From: Arthrobacter pascens | Lineage (GTDB): Bacteria > Actinomycetota > Actinomycetes > Actinomycetales > Micrococcaceae | Direction: 5' to 3' | Assembly: GCF_030815585.1 (NCBI RefSeq) | Contig: NZ_JAUSWY010000001.1 | Location: 2,170,001 to 2,234,000 of the forward strand | DNA length: 64,000 nucleotides | Shown: one piece after another, positions 33,946-42,852 of the stretch | Numbering within the stretch: the stretch's first letter is position 1 | Layout: every line of letters starts with the position of its first letter | Notes under the pieces: generated by a model | The model's input: only the letters and a program-made list of their open reading frames with translations | Databases searched by the model: none | Told to the model about the DNA's origin: nothing | Translations under genes and position numbers: made by a program

Positions 33946-35354
33946 AGACCTCACAAGACGCCCTCGCCGGCCCGGGCCTATCCGATCGTCTCAAGGCGCC
34001 CGATCGTAGCCTCCGCAACATCGTGGCAGGCACGATCGGCCACTTCGTGGAGTGGTACGACTGGTACATCTACGGGCTCCTGGCAGCGGTGTTCTCATCA
34101 CAGATATTTCCAAGCGATGACCCGTTCGCCTCCCTTGTCGCAGCACTGCTCACCTACGCGGTCGGGTTTGTTGTACGCCCGCTCAGCGGAATCATCATCT
34201 CTCCACTGGCCGACCGTTTCGGCCGAAGGCTCATCCTGACGCTGTCCATCTCCGGGATGGCGCTCGGCTCGCTCATCATCGGCCTCACACCTTCATTTGC
34301 GACCATCGGCTATGCAGCGCCTGTTCTCTTTCTGGTTGCACGCATCATCCAGGGCATCTCGGCCGGAAGTGAGGGGCAGAGCGCCATCGCATTCATGGTG
34401 GAACACGCTCCCGCGAACCGCAGGGGCCTGTTCGGTTCGTTCACCAACATGGCAAGCGGCCTGGCGACCCTGGCAGCGACCGGTTCCGCGGCGATCGTGA
34501 CAGCATCCTTTTCTCCAGCGGACCTCGCCGCCTGGGGTTGGCGCATCCCGTTCGTCGTGGGGGGCATCCTCGGCGTCGTCGGCCTTATCTTGAGGGCCCG
34601 GGCAGAAGAGACCCCCGAGTTTGAGGCCAGTGCTCTCGTCGATCAAAAGTCCGCACCGGCGCGTCTGATGGACCTGCTTCGCGAACACCCGAAGGCGCTG
34701 CTGCAGGCAGCAGCGCTCTCCGCCCCGGCCGTGGCCTACTACACCTGGGCCACCTTCCTTCCCACCTACGCCAAGCTGACCACCGGCCGGGACCTGGCCT
34801 CGACCCTGGCCGGGAGCGTTATCGGGCTGGCCTTGCTGGTTATCATCGTGCCGACCTGCGGCGCGCTCTCTGATCGACTCGGCCGACGCAAAATCTTCCC
34901 CATCATCGGTGCCATCGGCATGATCGTTCTCTTCTACCCCATGCTCCTGCTGCTGAACCAGCCGGGCTTCGGTGTTTACGTTCTGGTATCGGCGTCCGGG
35001 TGGGTGGTTCTCGGTATCTGGCAGTCGGTGTACCCGACCATCCAGGCCGAGCTGTTCCCAGCTGCGGTACGGGTATCGGGCATCGGCTTCGCACACCAAA
35101 TCGTGATTGCCGTCTTCGGTGGTACCGCACCGCTGATCGCCGCTGCGTTCGTCGGCGCCGGACAGCCCATGTACGTCGCGATCTACATGACAGTCATTGT
35201 CGCCCTCTGCCTCGCCGTCTACTTCACGCTCCCGGAAACCGGTGACCGCGGTGACCGTGCCACCGTGGCGCCTGCTGACCCTGAGGTACTCGAAGGTGAG
35301 CACCTGCTCGTGGGCACTTCGTCGGCCACTGACGGGGCGAGGCGTTCCCGGTAG
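33942..35354 (+). CDS. MFS transporter, metabolite:H+ symporter (MHS) type
   Basis: A 470-residue, 12-helix transporter. The opening NIVAGTIGHFVEWYDWYIYG is the MHS signature (as in ProP, KgtP and ShiA), and SPLADRFGRRLILTLSISGM is the A-motif. LFLVARIIQGISAGSEGQ and SVYPTIQAELFPAAVRVSGIGFAHQ are also typical. These proteins import organic acids or osmolytes with protons. GGAGAG lies four bases before ATG 33942. Its promoter belongs to the LacI regulon, so it may import an acidic form of the substrate. Confidence 0.93.
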   Translation: MKTSQDALAGPGLSDRLKAPDRSLRNIVAGTIGHFVEWYDWYIYGLLAAVFSSQIFPSDDPFASLVAALLTYAVGFVVRPLSGIIISPLADRFGRRLILTLSISGMALGSLIIGLTPSFATIGYAAPVLFLVARIIQGISAGSEGQSAIAFMVEHAPANRRGLFGSFTNMASGLATLAATGSAAIVTASFSPADLAAWGWRIPFVVGGILGVVGLILRARAEETPEFEASALVDQKSAPARLMDLLREHPKALLQAAALSAPAVAYYTWATFLPTYAKLTTGRDLASTLAGSVIGLALLVIIVPTCGALSDRLGRRKIFPIIGAIGMIVLFYPMLLLLNQPGFGVYVLVSASGWVVLGIWQSVYPTIQAELFPAAVRVSGIGFAHQIVIAVFGGTAPLIAAAFVGAGQPMYVAIYMTVIVALCLAVYFTLPETGDRGDRATVAPADPEVLEGEHLLVGTSSATDGARRSR

Positions 35355-35377
35355 GCACGCTAATTACCAATTAGTTG

Positions 35378-35432
35378 GGCGGCTCGACTAGGCGAGAAGG
35401 GGCGCGTCTGCCCGAGGTCTCGTCGAGCCGCC
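35378..35432 (+). terminator. Terminator hairpin after the MHS gene
   Basis: GGCGGCTCGAC and its inverted copy enclose a 33-base loop that can fold further. It lies 24 bases past the MHS stop and before the next transcription unit. Confidence 0.7.
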
Positions 35433-35531
35433 TTGCCCGCGCTTGCGAAGCCCTTCGCAAGATCGAAACAGTGCGCTATATATATGAAACACTTTTTCTC
35501 CATAGGCGAAGAACAGAGAGGATGCTTTCAA

Positions 35532-36353
35532 ATGAACCAAATGATTATTAATACATTTTCCTACCTATGGTCATCTACGGCAATTGATGCGATAGCTGAA
35601 TTGGCCGACAACGGGTTTAAAACGTTTGAAGTTCCGATCAGCTCACCACATTGCTGGCCGGATGAAATCTCCGGCCCGGAGCGTTCGGCAACTCATGCAA
35701 GGCTCAATGAATACGGCGCCAAAATCAGGTCACTGAACGCGGGCGGATATGACATCAACTTGGCCAGCCCTGGCGCCAATATGCGTCGCAAAAGCGTCGA
35801 GCACATTAAATCGGTGATTGACTTGGCCGCAGCCTGGGATGTCCCCGAAGTCGTGATATCCCCCGGCACAAGACGTCCAATGATCTCACCTTCACTCGAA
35901 AAGACCTATGGGTGGATGTACGAGAGTCTGGAGAATCTAATTCCGCTGGCCAAACAGGCCGGCACACGACTACTCTTCGAAAACACTCCCTACTGCTTCA
36001 CCCCGACCATCCAGGACCTGGCAGGCGTCGTAAGCACTATCAACGACGATGCAGTCAAGATCGTGTACGACGTCGCCAACGCTGCCTACATAGGAGAAGA
36101 TCCCGTAGACAGCTTGCTCTCCAACCACGAATCAATTGGACTTATGCATATTTCTGATACCGGGACGGAAAGCTGGGGCCACGATCCAATCGGCACTGGA
36201 GTGATCGACTGGAATAGATTGGGCAATGCCGTCAGAGAAACGTGCGGCGTCAATAACGTAGTTCTTGAGATCATTCGCGAAGAGAACCCCGTGCAGGAAT
36301 TCAAGAAGGCGATGCAGGATCTCAAAAATCGAGGCTGGGAACTAGGCAATTGA
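35532..36353 (+). CDS. Sugar phosphate isomerase/epimerase (TIM barrel)
   Basis: A 273-residue xylose-isomerase-like TIM barrel. Candidate metal ligands are LLFENTPYC (Glu), IVYDVANAAY (Asp), GLMHISDTG (His) and NVVLEIIRE (Glu). AGAGAGG lies before ATG 35532; ATG 35541 is a possible alternative. The 5' part uses more AT-rich codons than the neighbours (ATGATTATTAATACATTTTC), a sign of recent acquisition. It is followed by an SDR gene 178 bases later. No regulon operator was seen upstream, so its control may be separate. Confidence 0.88.
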   Translation: MNQMIINTFSYLWSSTAIDAIAELADNGFKTFEVPISSPHCWPDEISGPERSATHARLNEYGAKIRSLNAGGYDINLASPGANMRRKSVEHIKSVIDLAAAWDVPEVVISPGTRRPMISPSLEKTYGWMYESLENLIPLAKQAGTRLLFENTPYCFTPTIQDLAGVVSTINDDAVKIVYDVANAAYIGEDPVDSLLSNHESIGLMHISDTGTESWGHDPIGTGVIDWNRLGNAVRETCGVNNVVLEIIREENPVQEFKKAMQDLKNRGWELGN

Positions 36354-36530
36354 CCCGGCCGTTGGAGGTGGCGGCTGCATCTGCCGCTGATTGGTAAGAA
36401 AATAAAGGAATCGATCTACGTTGCGAATTCAACTGCAAAGCGATCTTAGTTTGCGGCCCCTAATTCTCTACCACATCCTGGTAGTCAACAATAATTCTCA
36501 TGTAAATCGATGTTATAAGGAGTTTGTGCA

Positions 36531-37322
36531 ATGAGAGCACTGGTCAGTGGCGGAACTAGCGGCATAGGCGCGTCTACGTGCCTGAGAATCGCAGAGGCGG
36601 CCCTGGCTCGGGGCGTGCACCCGATGATTGCCGTCTGTGGACACGAATCGAACAGCAGCCAAGAGCGAGTCGTTCGTTCCATCCAGTCAATGGGAGGTAC
36701 CGCCATCGCATTGGCAGGCGACCTCGGCGACCCCGACGTGCCAAGTCGACTGGTAGAGGCTGCGGTAGCGGAGTTCGGTGGCTTGGACGCGTTGGTAGCG
36801 AATGCCGGAATCGCTAGCCCTGCTGCCATCTGTGACCTATCTGTTGAGGACTGGGACAGCATGTTCTCCGTTAACCTGCGCGGCCCATGGCTTCTTGCCA
36901 AAGCAAGCTACCCTCATTTGAGGCAGAGCCGCGGCACCGCCTGTTTTACCTCTTCAATGTCCGGCCAGCTACCACATGCCGGATCAGGCGCCTACAGCCC
37001 CAGCAAGGCTGCGTTAACGATGCTGGCCCAGACACTCGCATTGGAATGGGCACCCGACGGAATTCGTGTAAATGTGGTCTCCCCGGGCATGACTCACACA
37101 CGGATGACTGGAAAAATGTACGCCGATCCCCAAATCAAGAAGGCAAGGGAAGATATTATCCCGCTGGCAAGAATTGGCGATCCCATGGACATTGCCAACG
37201 TGATCGAGTTTCTTGTAAGCCCTCTATCCGGTTATGTCACCGGGCAAGACATCTGTGTCGATGGTGGATTCTCTAAGTCTATTCTTAGCCATATTCCTGG
37301 TCGACCCAGCTCCAAATCCTGA
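36531..37322 (+). CDS. SDR-family oxidoreductase
   Basis: A 263-residue classical SDR: ALVSGGTSGIGASTCLRIAE (cofactor motif), VANAGIASPAAI, SSMSGQLPHAGSGAYSPSK (catalytic Ser, Tyr, Lys) and YVTGQDICVDGGFSKSIL. AAGGAG lies ten bases before the ATG. The gene shares the slightly AT-rich character of the isomerase upstream, and the 178-base gap has no hairpin, so the two may form one unit. It likely oxidises or reduces a sugar-derived carbonyl. The bases from 37,323 to 37,620 hold no gene that can be recognised. Confidence 0.92.
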   Translation: MRALVSGGTSGIGASTCLRIAEAALARGVHPMIAVCGHESNSSQERVVRSIQSMGGTAIALAGDLGDPDVPSRLVEAAVAEFGGLDALVANAGIASPAAICDLSVEDWDSMFSVNLRGPWLLAKASYPHLRQSRGTACFTSSMSGQLPHAGSGAYSPSKAALTMLAQTLALEWAPDGIRVNVVSPGMTHTRMTGKMYADPQIKKAREDIIPLARIGDPMDIANVIEFLVSPLSGYVTGQDICVDGGFSKSILSHIPGRPSSKS

Positions 37323-37622
37323 AGCCCGATCTGTACCGGCACCCCGGACAGTGACGTAGCCGTCGCCCCGTAACAAACGTCAGCCCCGCCACCGCGACAC
37401 TCACCACCATGACGCCAGACGAAGGCAAATGCCCTGGCTCGACATGCCGGGAAGAGCACCATTTCGCTTGCCGTGGTGGTCCCGCTCGGCCGTTCCGCCG
37501 TCCGCTGGCTCGACGACGCCGGGAGCCCTGGCATACCAAAACAACCTGCAACCATCTACGATCACTTCAAGTGGCTGCGACAGTTGAGCCATGATCCCGG
37601 ACTTATGCCTGTCGTGGCCGGA

Positions 37623-37808
37623 TTAGTCCGTGGGTACGGCCGGACGTGCCCGCACGACGTAGCGTCCGGGGGCGATTCGGGTAAGCATTACGCCTGTCTG
37701 GTGTCGATCGGCTGCCTCTTTGACTGAGGCGATTGCATCGTCGATGGCCCGTTCCACTGCTGTGGCCTCCTCGACCTTAATTTCGACCGGGCCGGGCGGG
37801 CTTTCCAT
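37623..37808 (-). CDS. Hypothetical 61-residue protein
   Basis: A small soluble protein (MESPPGPVEIKVEEATAV to VVRARPAVPTD) with a helical middle. It matches no family I know. The codon pattern is host-like and it sits 12 bases past the stop of the decayed GH3 gene on the same strand, so it may once have been expressed with that gene. Only a weak AAGAAG precedes the ATG. Confidence 0.4.
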   Translation of the reverse strand: MESPPGPVEIKVEEATAVERAIDDAIASVKEAADRHQTGVMLTRIAPGRYVVRARPAVPTD

Positions 37809-37820
37809 TGCCGCAACTTC

Positions 37821-38560
37821 TTACGGTTCGAGGACCACAGTGTGAGCAGTCCGCAGGTCTGTGACCGAGAACCCCGCGCGGAGGATGTATTCGCCCGGTT
37901 CATAGGTCCACCCGTTGTCCCATTACGCCAATAGGCGGGTGGGGACGTTGAGGGTCACCGCGGTTGTCCGTCCGGGTTCTGCCCAAACAGGGGCGGAGGC
38001 AATCAGCCAACGAACGGGACGTTCGATGGCGGAGTCCGGCCGCTCCCCGTAAAGTTGCACAACCTGCTTGCCCGGCCTACTGCCGGTATTGGACAAGGTC
38101 ACGGTGACGGGAACGACTGCGCCCGGTTCCGTTGCCCGTGCGGAGCCAACAATTTTGTGCAGGGTCCAGTCGGTGTAGGAAACCGAAGCCGAATTCGTAG
38201 GCGGGCTGTCTTCCGGCCTTCAACCACGCTCGGTAGCCAATGTGGATTCCTTCTTCGTACCGGAGTTTCCCATACGCGTCCGGAGTTACGTTGAGCACCC
38301 GCACGTCATCCTGGGTGGCTGGCCAAGTGGTAGGCAACCGGCCACCTGGCTCGGTTCGGCCGGTGATCATTCAGCAAGGGCGTTGCCACATTCCTGTCCC
38401 CCGAAGTATCCGATCGAAGTCGCTGCAACCTCGTGGCGCCATGGCATGAGAACCGGCGGGCCTGAATTCACCACCACTACTGTGCGAGGGTTGGCTGCGG
38501 CGACCGCATGGACCAGCTGGTCCTGCAGTCCGGGTAATTCGAGGGTAGTAGCGCAGGAAC
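37821..38560 (-). pseudogene. GH3-family glycosidase, C-terminal remnant
   Basis: Reading right to left: ELPGLQDQLVHAVAAANP, RTVVVVNSGPPVLMPW, GYFGGQECGNALAE, a frame change near 38,368, TGRTEPGGRLPTTWP, YDEGIHIGYRAW-like sequence, a second shift near 38,140, then a fibronectin-III-like end (WTYEPGEYILRAGFSV) interrupted by a stop at about 37,930. This is the second catalytic lobe and tail of a beta-glucosidase-type GH3 enzyme. The N-terminal catalytic lobe is absent. Confidence 0.85.
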
Positions 38561-38673
38561 CTTGCCTCACCCATGGGAAGTGGGGATAGTACTTATTTAG
38601 GGGCGCCAACGGCTCCGAGTGGGCTCGGGTGTGTCGGCCGCCGGTACTGTGCAGGGGCGACGGAGGTCCGAAG

Positions 38674-40908
38674 ATGGCTGGCTGGAACACCGACAACGCC
38701 GCGGGATCCCCCGGCCCGGGCGCCGTAACACTGCTCGAGGGCTCCTCCTTCTGTATTTCAGCGGCCAACGGCGACATGTCAGCGGGGAGCCCCCAAGGCG
38801 CCTTCTTCAATGACACACGATTCATTGCGGAATGGAACCTGACCATCAACGGGCGAGCTATCGAGGCGCTCTCAGCCAACACGCCGGAGCCCTATCGGGG
38901 CCAGTTCATCGGCAGAGTCCATAGCGACGAAAGCGCCGACAGCACACTGCTGGTTGAACGGGAAAGAATCCTCGGTACCGGACTGACTGAAACGATTACG
39001 GTGCGGAACTACTCGCGGACCCCTTGCCCGTGCAGCATGGCCATCGTGGTCGACACCGATTTCGCCGACCTGTTTGAGGTTAAGGAGGGTCACCGGTCAC
39101 GCCTGTGGAAACAGAAGCGTCATATTGACGGTGATCATCTGACCTTGGAATCGGAGTGGAACGGACATCACCATGCCGTCCTCGTGACCTGCCATGGAGC
39201 GCATGTTCAAGACCACAGCCTTGTATCCTCCGCGACGGTCCCCGCTCACGGCGAATACATGTGGACAATTACGGCCGTGCCGCTACCGGACCGGGCCAGC
39301 ACCGCGGCGGCGAGGGAACGCAAGCTAGACAATAAGCTCCCCCTGCAGGCAAAGTACCCTGAGCACGAAGAGTCGTTTCGCCGGATTACGGAATGGCGGG
39401 CGGCAATGCCGGTCGCCGATCTGGGTGATGACGCGGTTGAAAAGGTGATTCGGCGAAGTCAGGAGGACCTTGGCTCATTGCGGATCTTCAACCCCGACCA
39501 CCCCGACCGGGCAGTTGTCGCTGCCGGGGCACCCTGGTTCATGGCCCTCTTCGGCAGGGACAGCATTTTCGCCTCCTACATGTCCCTCCTGCTGGATCCT
39601 TCGCTTGCCGTGGGAACGCTCAGAACACTGGCTGACTACCAGGGGAAGGAAGTTAACCCGCTAACTGAGGAAGAGCCCGGACGGATACTCCACGAAGTGC
39701 GCCTGGGCGTCGGCACCGGGGAAGCCTTGGCCGGGCACGGGATCTACTACGGCACGGCCGATGCCACGCCGCTGTTCGTCGCCGGCCTGGGTGAATTAGA
39801 CCGATGGGGACTGGAAAGCGAAGCAGTCCAAGAACTTCTTCCAGCCGCCGACAGAGCACTTGCGTGGATGGAAAACTACGGCGACCGGGACGGCGACGGT
39901 TCTATCGAGTACCAGCGCTACACGGACCAAGGGCTGCTCAACCAGGGCTGGAAGGACTCTTGGGATGGGATCAACTTCGCAGACGGCACGCTCGCTGAAT
40001 CCCCAATAGCCCTCTGCGAAGTCCAAGCATACGCGTACTCTGCATACCTCGGGCGCGCACTCATCGCGCTCACCAACGAAGATACCGACACAGCAGAAAC
40101 CTGCGCCGCCAAAGCCGCAAAACTCAAGCAAGCGTTCAATGAAGCCTTCTGGCTACCGGATCGCGGCTACTTCGCCGTCGCCCTGGATAAGCACAAGAAA
40201 CCAGTCGACGCCCTCGCTTCAAACATGGGTCATTGCCTCTGGACCGGAATCGTCGATCAGGACAAGGCCGCTGACGTTGTTGAGCACCTCATGTCTCCCC
40301 AGATGTTCACTGGCTGGGGAATCCGTACGCTGTCCAGCGAGATGGGTGCCTACAACCCCGCAAGCTATCACAACGGTTCAGTCTGGCCGCACGACAGCAC
40401 GATAGTTGCAGCAGGACTGATGAGATACGGCTTCGTCGAAGAGGCACAGAGGCTCGCCTACGCCCTGCTCGAGGCCGCAGACCACTTCGGAGGCCGACTG
40501 CCGGAATTGTTCTGCGGGCTTGACCGCGAAAGATACCCCGTGCCCGTTCCCTACCCTGCCTCTTGCTCCCCTCAGGCCTGGGCCTCCGCCGCACCCGTGC
40601 ACCTGATCAGACTGCTGCTGAGGTTTGACCCGATACTGATCTGGAATGAATTGTGGCTTGCTCCCGCACTACCGCCAAGCACCCACTTCCGCCTGGACAA
40701 CGTACCGTTTGCAGGGCACGCACGGCTATCAATTGACGTGGACATGAACACTGACACCGTCGAAGTCGAAGGGCTACCGGACCACGTAAAGCTCCATCTA
40801 GGCGCACGACCCCCACTCTCAGATCTGTTCAACCTAACCCGAACCGAGCACCACAGCGCTACATCGTCAGCCGCATTGCCGAGCGACTGGCCGCCCGTTA
40901 CCCCCTAA
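38674..40908 (+). CDS. Amylo-alpha-1,6-glucosidase-type glycogen debranching enzyme
   Basis: A 744-residue protein. The N-terminal GDE_N domain (about 15-215; FFNDTRFIAEWNLTINGRAI) is followed by an alpha/alpha-toroid glycosidase domain (about 260-700). Segments include APWFMALFGRDSIFASYMSL, GLLNQGWKDSWDGINFADG and YHNGSVWPHDSTIVAAGL, where Asp and Glu/Asp acids are expected. The family acts on alpha-1,6 branches or related glycosidic bonds. No signal peptide is present. ATG 38674 follows GGAGG. The gene is intact between decayed GH3 and GH2 genes and is likely a remnant of a saccharide-use cluster. Confidence 0.9.
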   Translation: MAGWNTDNAAGSPGPGAVTLLEGSSFCISAANGDMSAGSPQGAFFNDTRFIAEWNLTINGRAIEALSANTPEPYRGQFIGRVHSDESADSTLLVERERILGTGLTETITVRNYSRTPCPCSMAIVVDTDFADLFEVKEGHRSRLWKQKRHIDGDHLTLESEWNGHHHAVLVTCHGAHVQDHSLVSSATVPAHGEYMWTITAVPLPDRASTAAARERKLDNKLPLQAKYPEHEESFRRITEWRAAMPVADLGDDAVEKVIRRSQEDLGSLRIFNPDHPDRAVVAAGAPWFMALFGRDSIFASYMSLLLDPSLAVGTLRTLADYQGKEVNPLTEEEPGRILHEVRLGVGTGEALAGHGIYYGTADATPLFVAGLGELDRWGLESEAVQELLPAADRALAWMENYGDRDGDGSIEYQRYTDQGLLNQGWKDSWDGINFADGTLAESPIALCEVQAYAYSAYLGRALIALTNEDTDTAETCAAKAAKLKQAFNEAFWLPDRGYFAVALDKHKKPVDALASNMGHCLWTGIVDQDKAADVVEHLMSPQMFTGWGIRTLSSEMGAYNPASYHNGSVWPHDSTIVAAGLMRYGFVEEAQRLAYALLEAADHFGGRLPELFCGLDRERYPVPVPYPASCSPQAWASAAPVHLIRLLLRFDPILIWNELWLAPALPPSTHFRLDNVPFAGHARLSIDVDMNTDTVEVEGLPDHVKLHLGARPPLSDLFNLTRTEHHSATSSAALPSDWPPVTP

Positions 40909-40921
40909 CCAGCGGGTAAGG

Positions 40922-41300
40922 ACAACGGATTCTCCGTTGATGCGAAGGCCTTGAACCGGATCGAGTTGAAGTTTGCGACCGCCGAAGCTCGCGCTCTTCT
41001 CGTCAATTTCTACGTGGTCGCGTGCCGCAGTGACCACAGCGCGATAAAGGTGCGGATGATCCACTCCACACAGCGCGGCGGAGCGGACGTACAGCCGCAG
41101 CCGGGTCACGGAGTCGCTCCGGCCAGGACCGTGACGGGTGCGATTCCCTGCGCGCATACGACGCCGTCCGGCCCCAAGATGCGTGTCGCGATACATACCC
41201 CCGCCGCTATACCAGCGGGAGTCGTCGTGCACGCGGGCATCGACGCGAATCGTGTTTGCCTCGCCATACCGGAGAAGGGATCCAGCGCGACGGTGAAGGA
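40922..41300 (-). pseudogene. GH2-family beta-galactosidase fragment
   Basis: Pieces in two frames: GEANTIRVDARVHDDSRWYS, GGGMYRDTHL, then GVDHPHLYRAVVTAARD and GGRKLQLDPVQGLRINGES. These are the sugar-binding/jelly-roll and Ig-like parts that precede the catalytic barrel of GH2 enzymes. A frame change lies between them and the barrel is missing. Confidence 0.8.
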
Positions 41301-41358
41301 AGAGTATTCGCTTCGGCGCTCTTCCCTAGCCACCGGCAGACCCATAAAGCAGACGTAA

Positions 41359-41377
41359 GTGTGGACAATGTCCACAC
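41359..41377. repeat. Palindrome P1
   Basis: GTGTGGACAATGTCCACAC: 9-bp arms around one base. It is related to four other palindromes at 41.84, 44.30, 50.58 and 50.75 kb. A tRNA T-arm-like stretch (GGTTCAAGTCCCTGGC on the minus strand) lies nearby at about 41,588-41,603. Confidence 0.6.
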
Positions 41378-41704
41378 ACACTTTGGCAGGACAAAACGAG
41401 CACATACGGCTCCCGCGACATGTAAGAGGAGCCCTTCAAAAAGAATTTCGCACCAAAGTCGGCGACGTCATGTTGTGCCCACAACCCCGAACCATGAACT
41501 GGTGTTTGGCCACCCCGACCAACCAGGAAAAACAGGAACGAGGAACCATTCAACAGCTCCACAGCAGGCGCAAGGCCCACTAGCCAGGGACTTGAACCCG
41601 CCACCCCACACACCTAAACAGGCCCCGCGGCGGCCAGGCCACAACCCGCGAACCTAGCGTCAGAGGGACGCCACCACAAGCTTTGTACACACGTTAAAAA
41701 CAAA

Positions 41705-41862
41705 ATCCCCTCTGGCGAGGGGATCCACTGTGCCCGAGGTGGGACTCGAACCGCATTCCAAACCTTGTAAACACTGGGAACTCCAGAAAACATAAGCAAT
41801 CCGAGGCAGTCCGGCCGATATATGGCCCAGTCCGACGCCGAATGTGTTGACAGTGTCAACAC
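41705..41862 (-). repeat. tRNA-end repeat module, copy 1
   Basis: An 8-bp-stem hairpin (41705-41724), then a tRNA 3'-end-like sequence (41731-41752; GGTTCGAGTCCCACCTCGG on the minus strand), about 90 conserved bases, and palindrome P2 (41844-41862, GTGTTGACAGTGTCAACAC). The same blocks recur at 44.3 and 50.6 kb. No 5' half of a tRNA is found, so this is not a functional tRNA; an integration or att-type site is the likeliest origin. Confidence 0.7.
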
Positions 41863-41911
41863 TCTCTTTTTGCCACTTCGAAGCATCTCCGAACTGCACG
41901 TGAACGCACGG

Positions 41912-42280
41912 CTACCGTCTGACGAGGTGGGTCGCAATCGTCCCCGCGCTGTCCCGCAGTGTGATGTCGCCGGCTGCCACACGCACGACGAGATTGAAGG
42001 CCTCGTCAGTGCTGAAGTCATGCCGGTAGCCGTTGATCCAGAGCATCAGAACCATCAGCGTCCAGGCCGTGCGTTTATTGCCATCGATCAGGGGGTGAAA
42101 CCGCGCAACCGACTCCATGAGAGCCGCCGCCTTCATCGCTAACTGCGGATAGGCTTCCACCCCCATCACAGTGGTTGCCGGCCTCGCCAGTGCCGAGGCC
42201 AGAAGCCCGATATCACGGACATGGAATCCAAACCGGTCAACGACCTGCAAAGCGTCCTCAATCTCGAGGTACTCGGTCAC
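41912..42280 (-). CDS. Fic/Doc-family toxin
   Basis: A 122-residue Doc-like protein. The Fic motif is FHPLIDGNKRTAW (His62, Asp66, Asn68, Lys69, Arg70), with Leu in place of the usual Phe. Fic enzymes transfer AMP or phosphate to target proteins; Doc phosphorylates EF-Tu. The length and the partner gene fit a toxin-antitoxin pair. Its GTG overlaps the antitoxin stop (GTGA, 42277-42280). Expression is likely from the antitoxin promoter. Confidence 0.9.
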   Translation of the reverse strand: MTEYLEIEDALQVVDRFGFHVRDIGLLASALARPATTVMGVEAYPQLAMKAAALMESVARFHPLIDGNKRTAWTLMVLMLWINGYRHDFSTDEAFNLVVRVAAGDITLRDSAGTIATHLVRR

Positions 42281-42483
42281 GCATCCTCAAGGCGCGTCAA
42301 AAGCTCGGCATCATGGCTCAACACGAAATCCAGACCCTCGCCGATATCACGGGTCCGATGGTGACGCTGCAGGACCAGCTCTGCACCCTGGAGCAACAAC
42401 GCAGACTTCGACGTATGTTCCTCTGCGGCCAGCTGGTCCAAACGCCGATTAAGATCTTCGGGAACACGCAGATTCATAGCCAT
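42277..42483 (-). CDS. Ribbon-helix-helix antitoxin of the Fic/Doc pair
   Basis: A 68-residue protein: MNLRVPEDLNRRLDQLAAEEH, then TSKSALLLQGAELVLQRHHR, the pattern of a CopG/Arc-type DNA-binding fold, and an acidic C-terminal tail that would bind the toxin. ATG 42483 or 42477 are both possible. The dyad TGGTAC/GTACCA at 42491-42509, just upstream, is a candidate operator for autoregulation. Confidence 0.82.
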   Translation of the reverse strand: MAMNLRVPEDLNRRLDQLAAEEHTSKSALLLQGAELVLQRHHRTRDIGEGLDFVLSHDAELLTRLEDA

Positions 42484-42490
42484 CCACCAA

Positions 42491-42509
42491 TGGTACCAAA
42501 ACAGTACCA
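42491..42509. promoter_or_regulatory. Candidate operator of the toxin-antitoxin pair
   Basis: TGGTAC, seven bases, GTACCA. It lies just before the antitoxin start codon, where an RHH antitoxin usually binds. Confidence 0.5.
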
Positions 42510-42529
42510 GCAAGGGTCCTGTCTCAGTT

Positions 42530-42765
42530 AAGTTGGCAACGCCGATCTGCGACCGTCAACATCGCGGCCAGGATACTGTCCCAAGTTCCGTCACCGCTGT
42601 AGCGGCGGTGCCACTTCCAAAGCGTCTGCCACGGACCAACTCGGCCGGCCCATCCCGCCAAGCGATCCCGCAGCGGTATCGGTAAATAATGCCCCTCGAC
42701 CACCCGCCGGTCGTCCCGGAAGGGGCGACCCCGGCGACCAATAGAAGACGGCAACGCTAAATAAG
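42530..42765 (-). pseudogene. IS5-family transposase, N-terminal fragment
   Basis: Two frames together read LPSSIGRRGRPFRDDRRVVEG, IIYRYRCGIAWRD, then GPWQTLWKWHRRYSGDGTWD. This is the DUF4096-type start of IS5-family transposases. A frameshift lies in the middle and the DDE catalytic part is missing. Confidence 0.8.
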
Positions 42766-42852
42766 GGCCCACTGCCCAGCAGTCAAAACATAGAAATACG
42801 AGACACCCATCAAGCATTCCGGACAACAGCCTCGGGGCTTGGGAGACACACC

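Noticed and set aside
41326..41613. 95-residue minus-strand ORF around palindrome P1
   Set aside because: It runs through the palindrome and a tRNA-arm-like sequence and shows no conserved pattern or similarity to the membrane ORF at 50.3 kb.
41731..41752. A complete tRNA gene ending in the tRNA-like sequence
   Set aside because: The T-arm and 3' acceptor half are present, but no 5' acceptor strand or anticodon arm lies 70-90 bases upstream on the minus strand, in any of the three copies.
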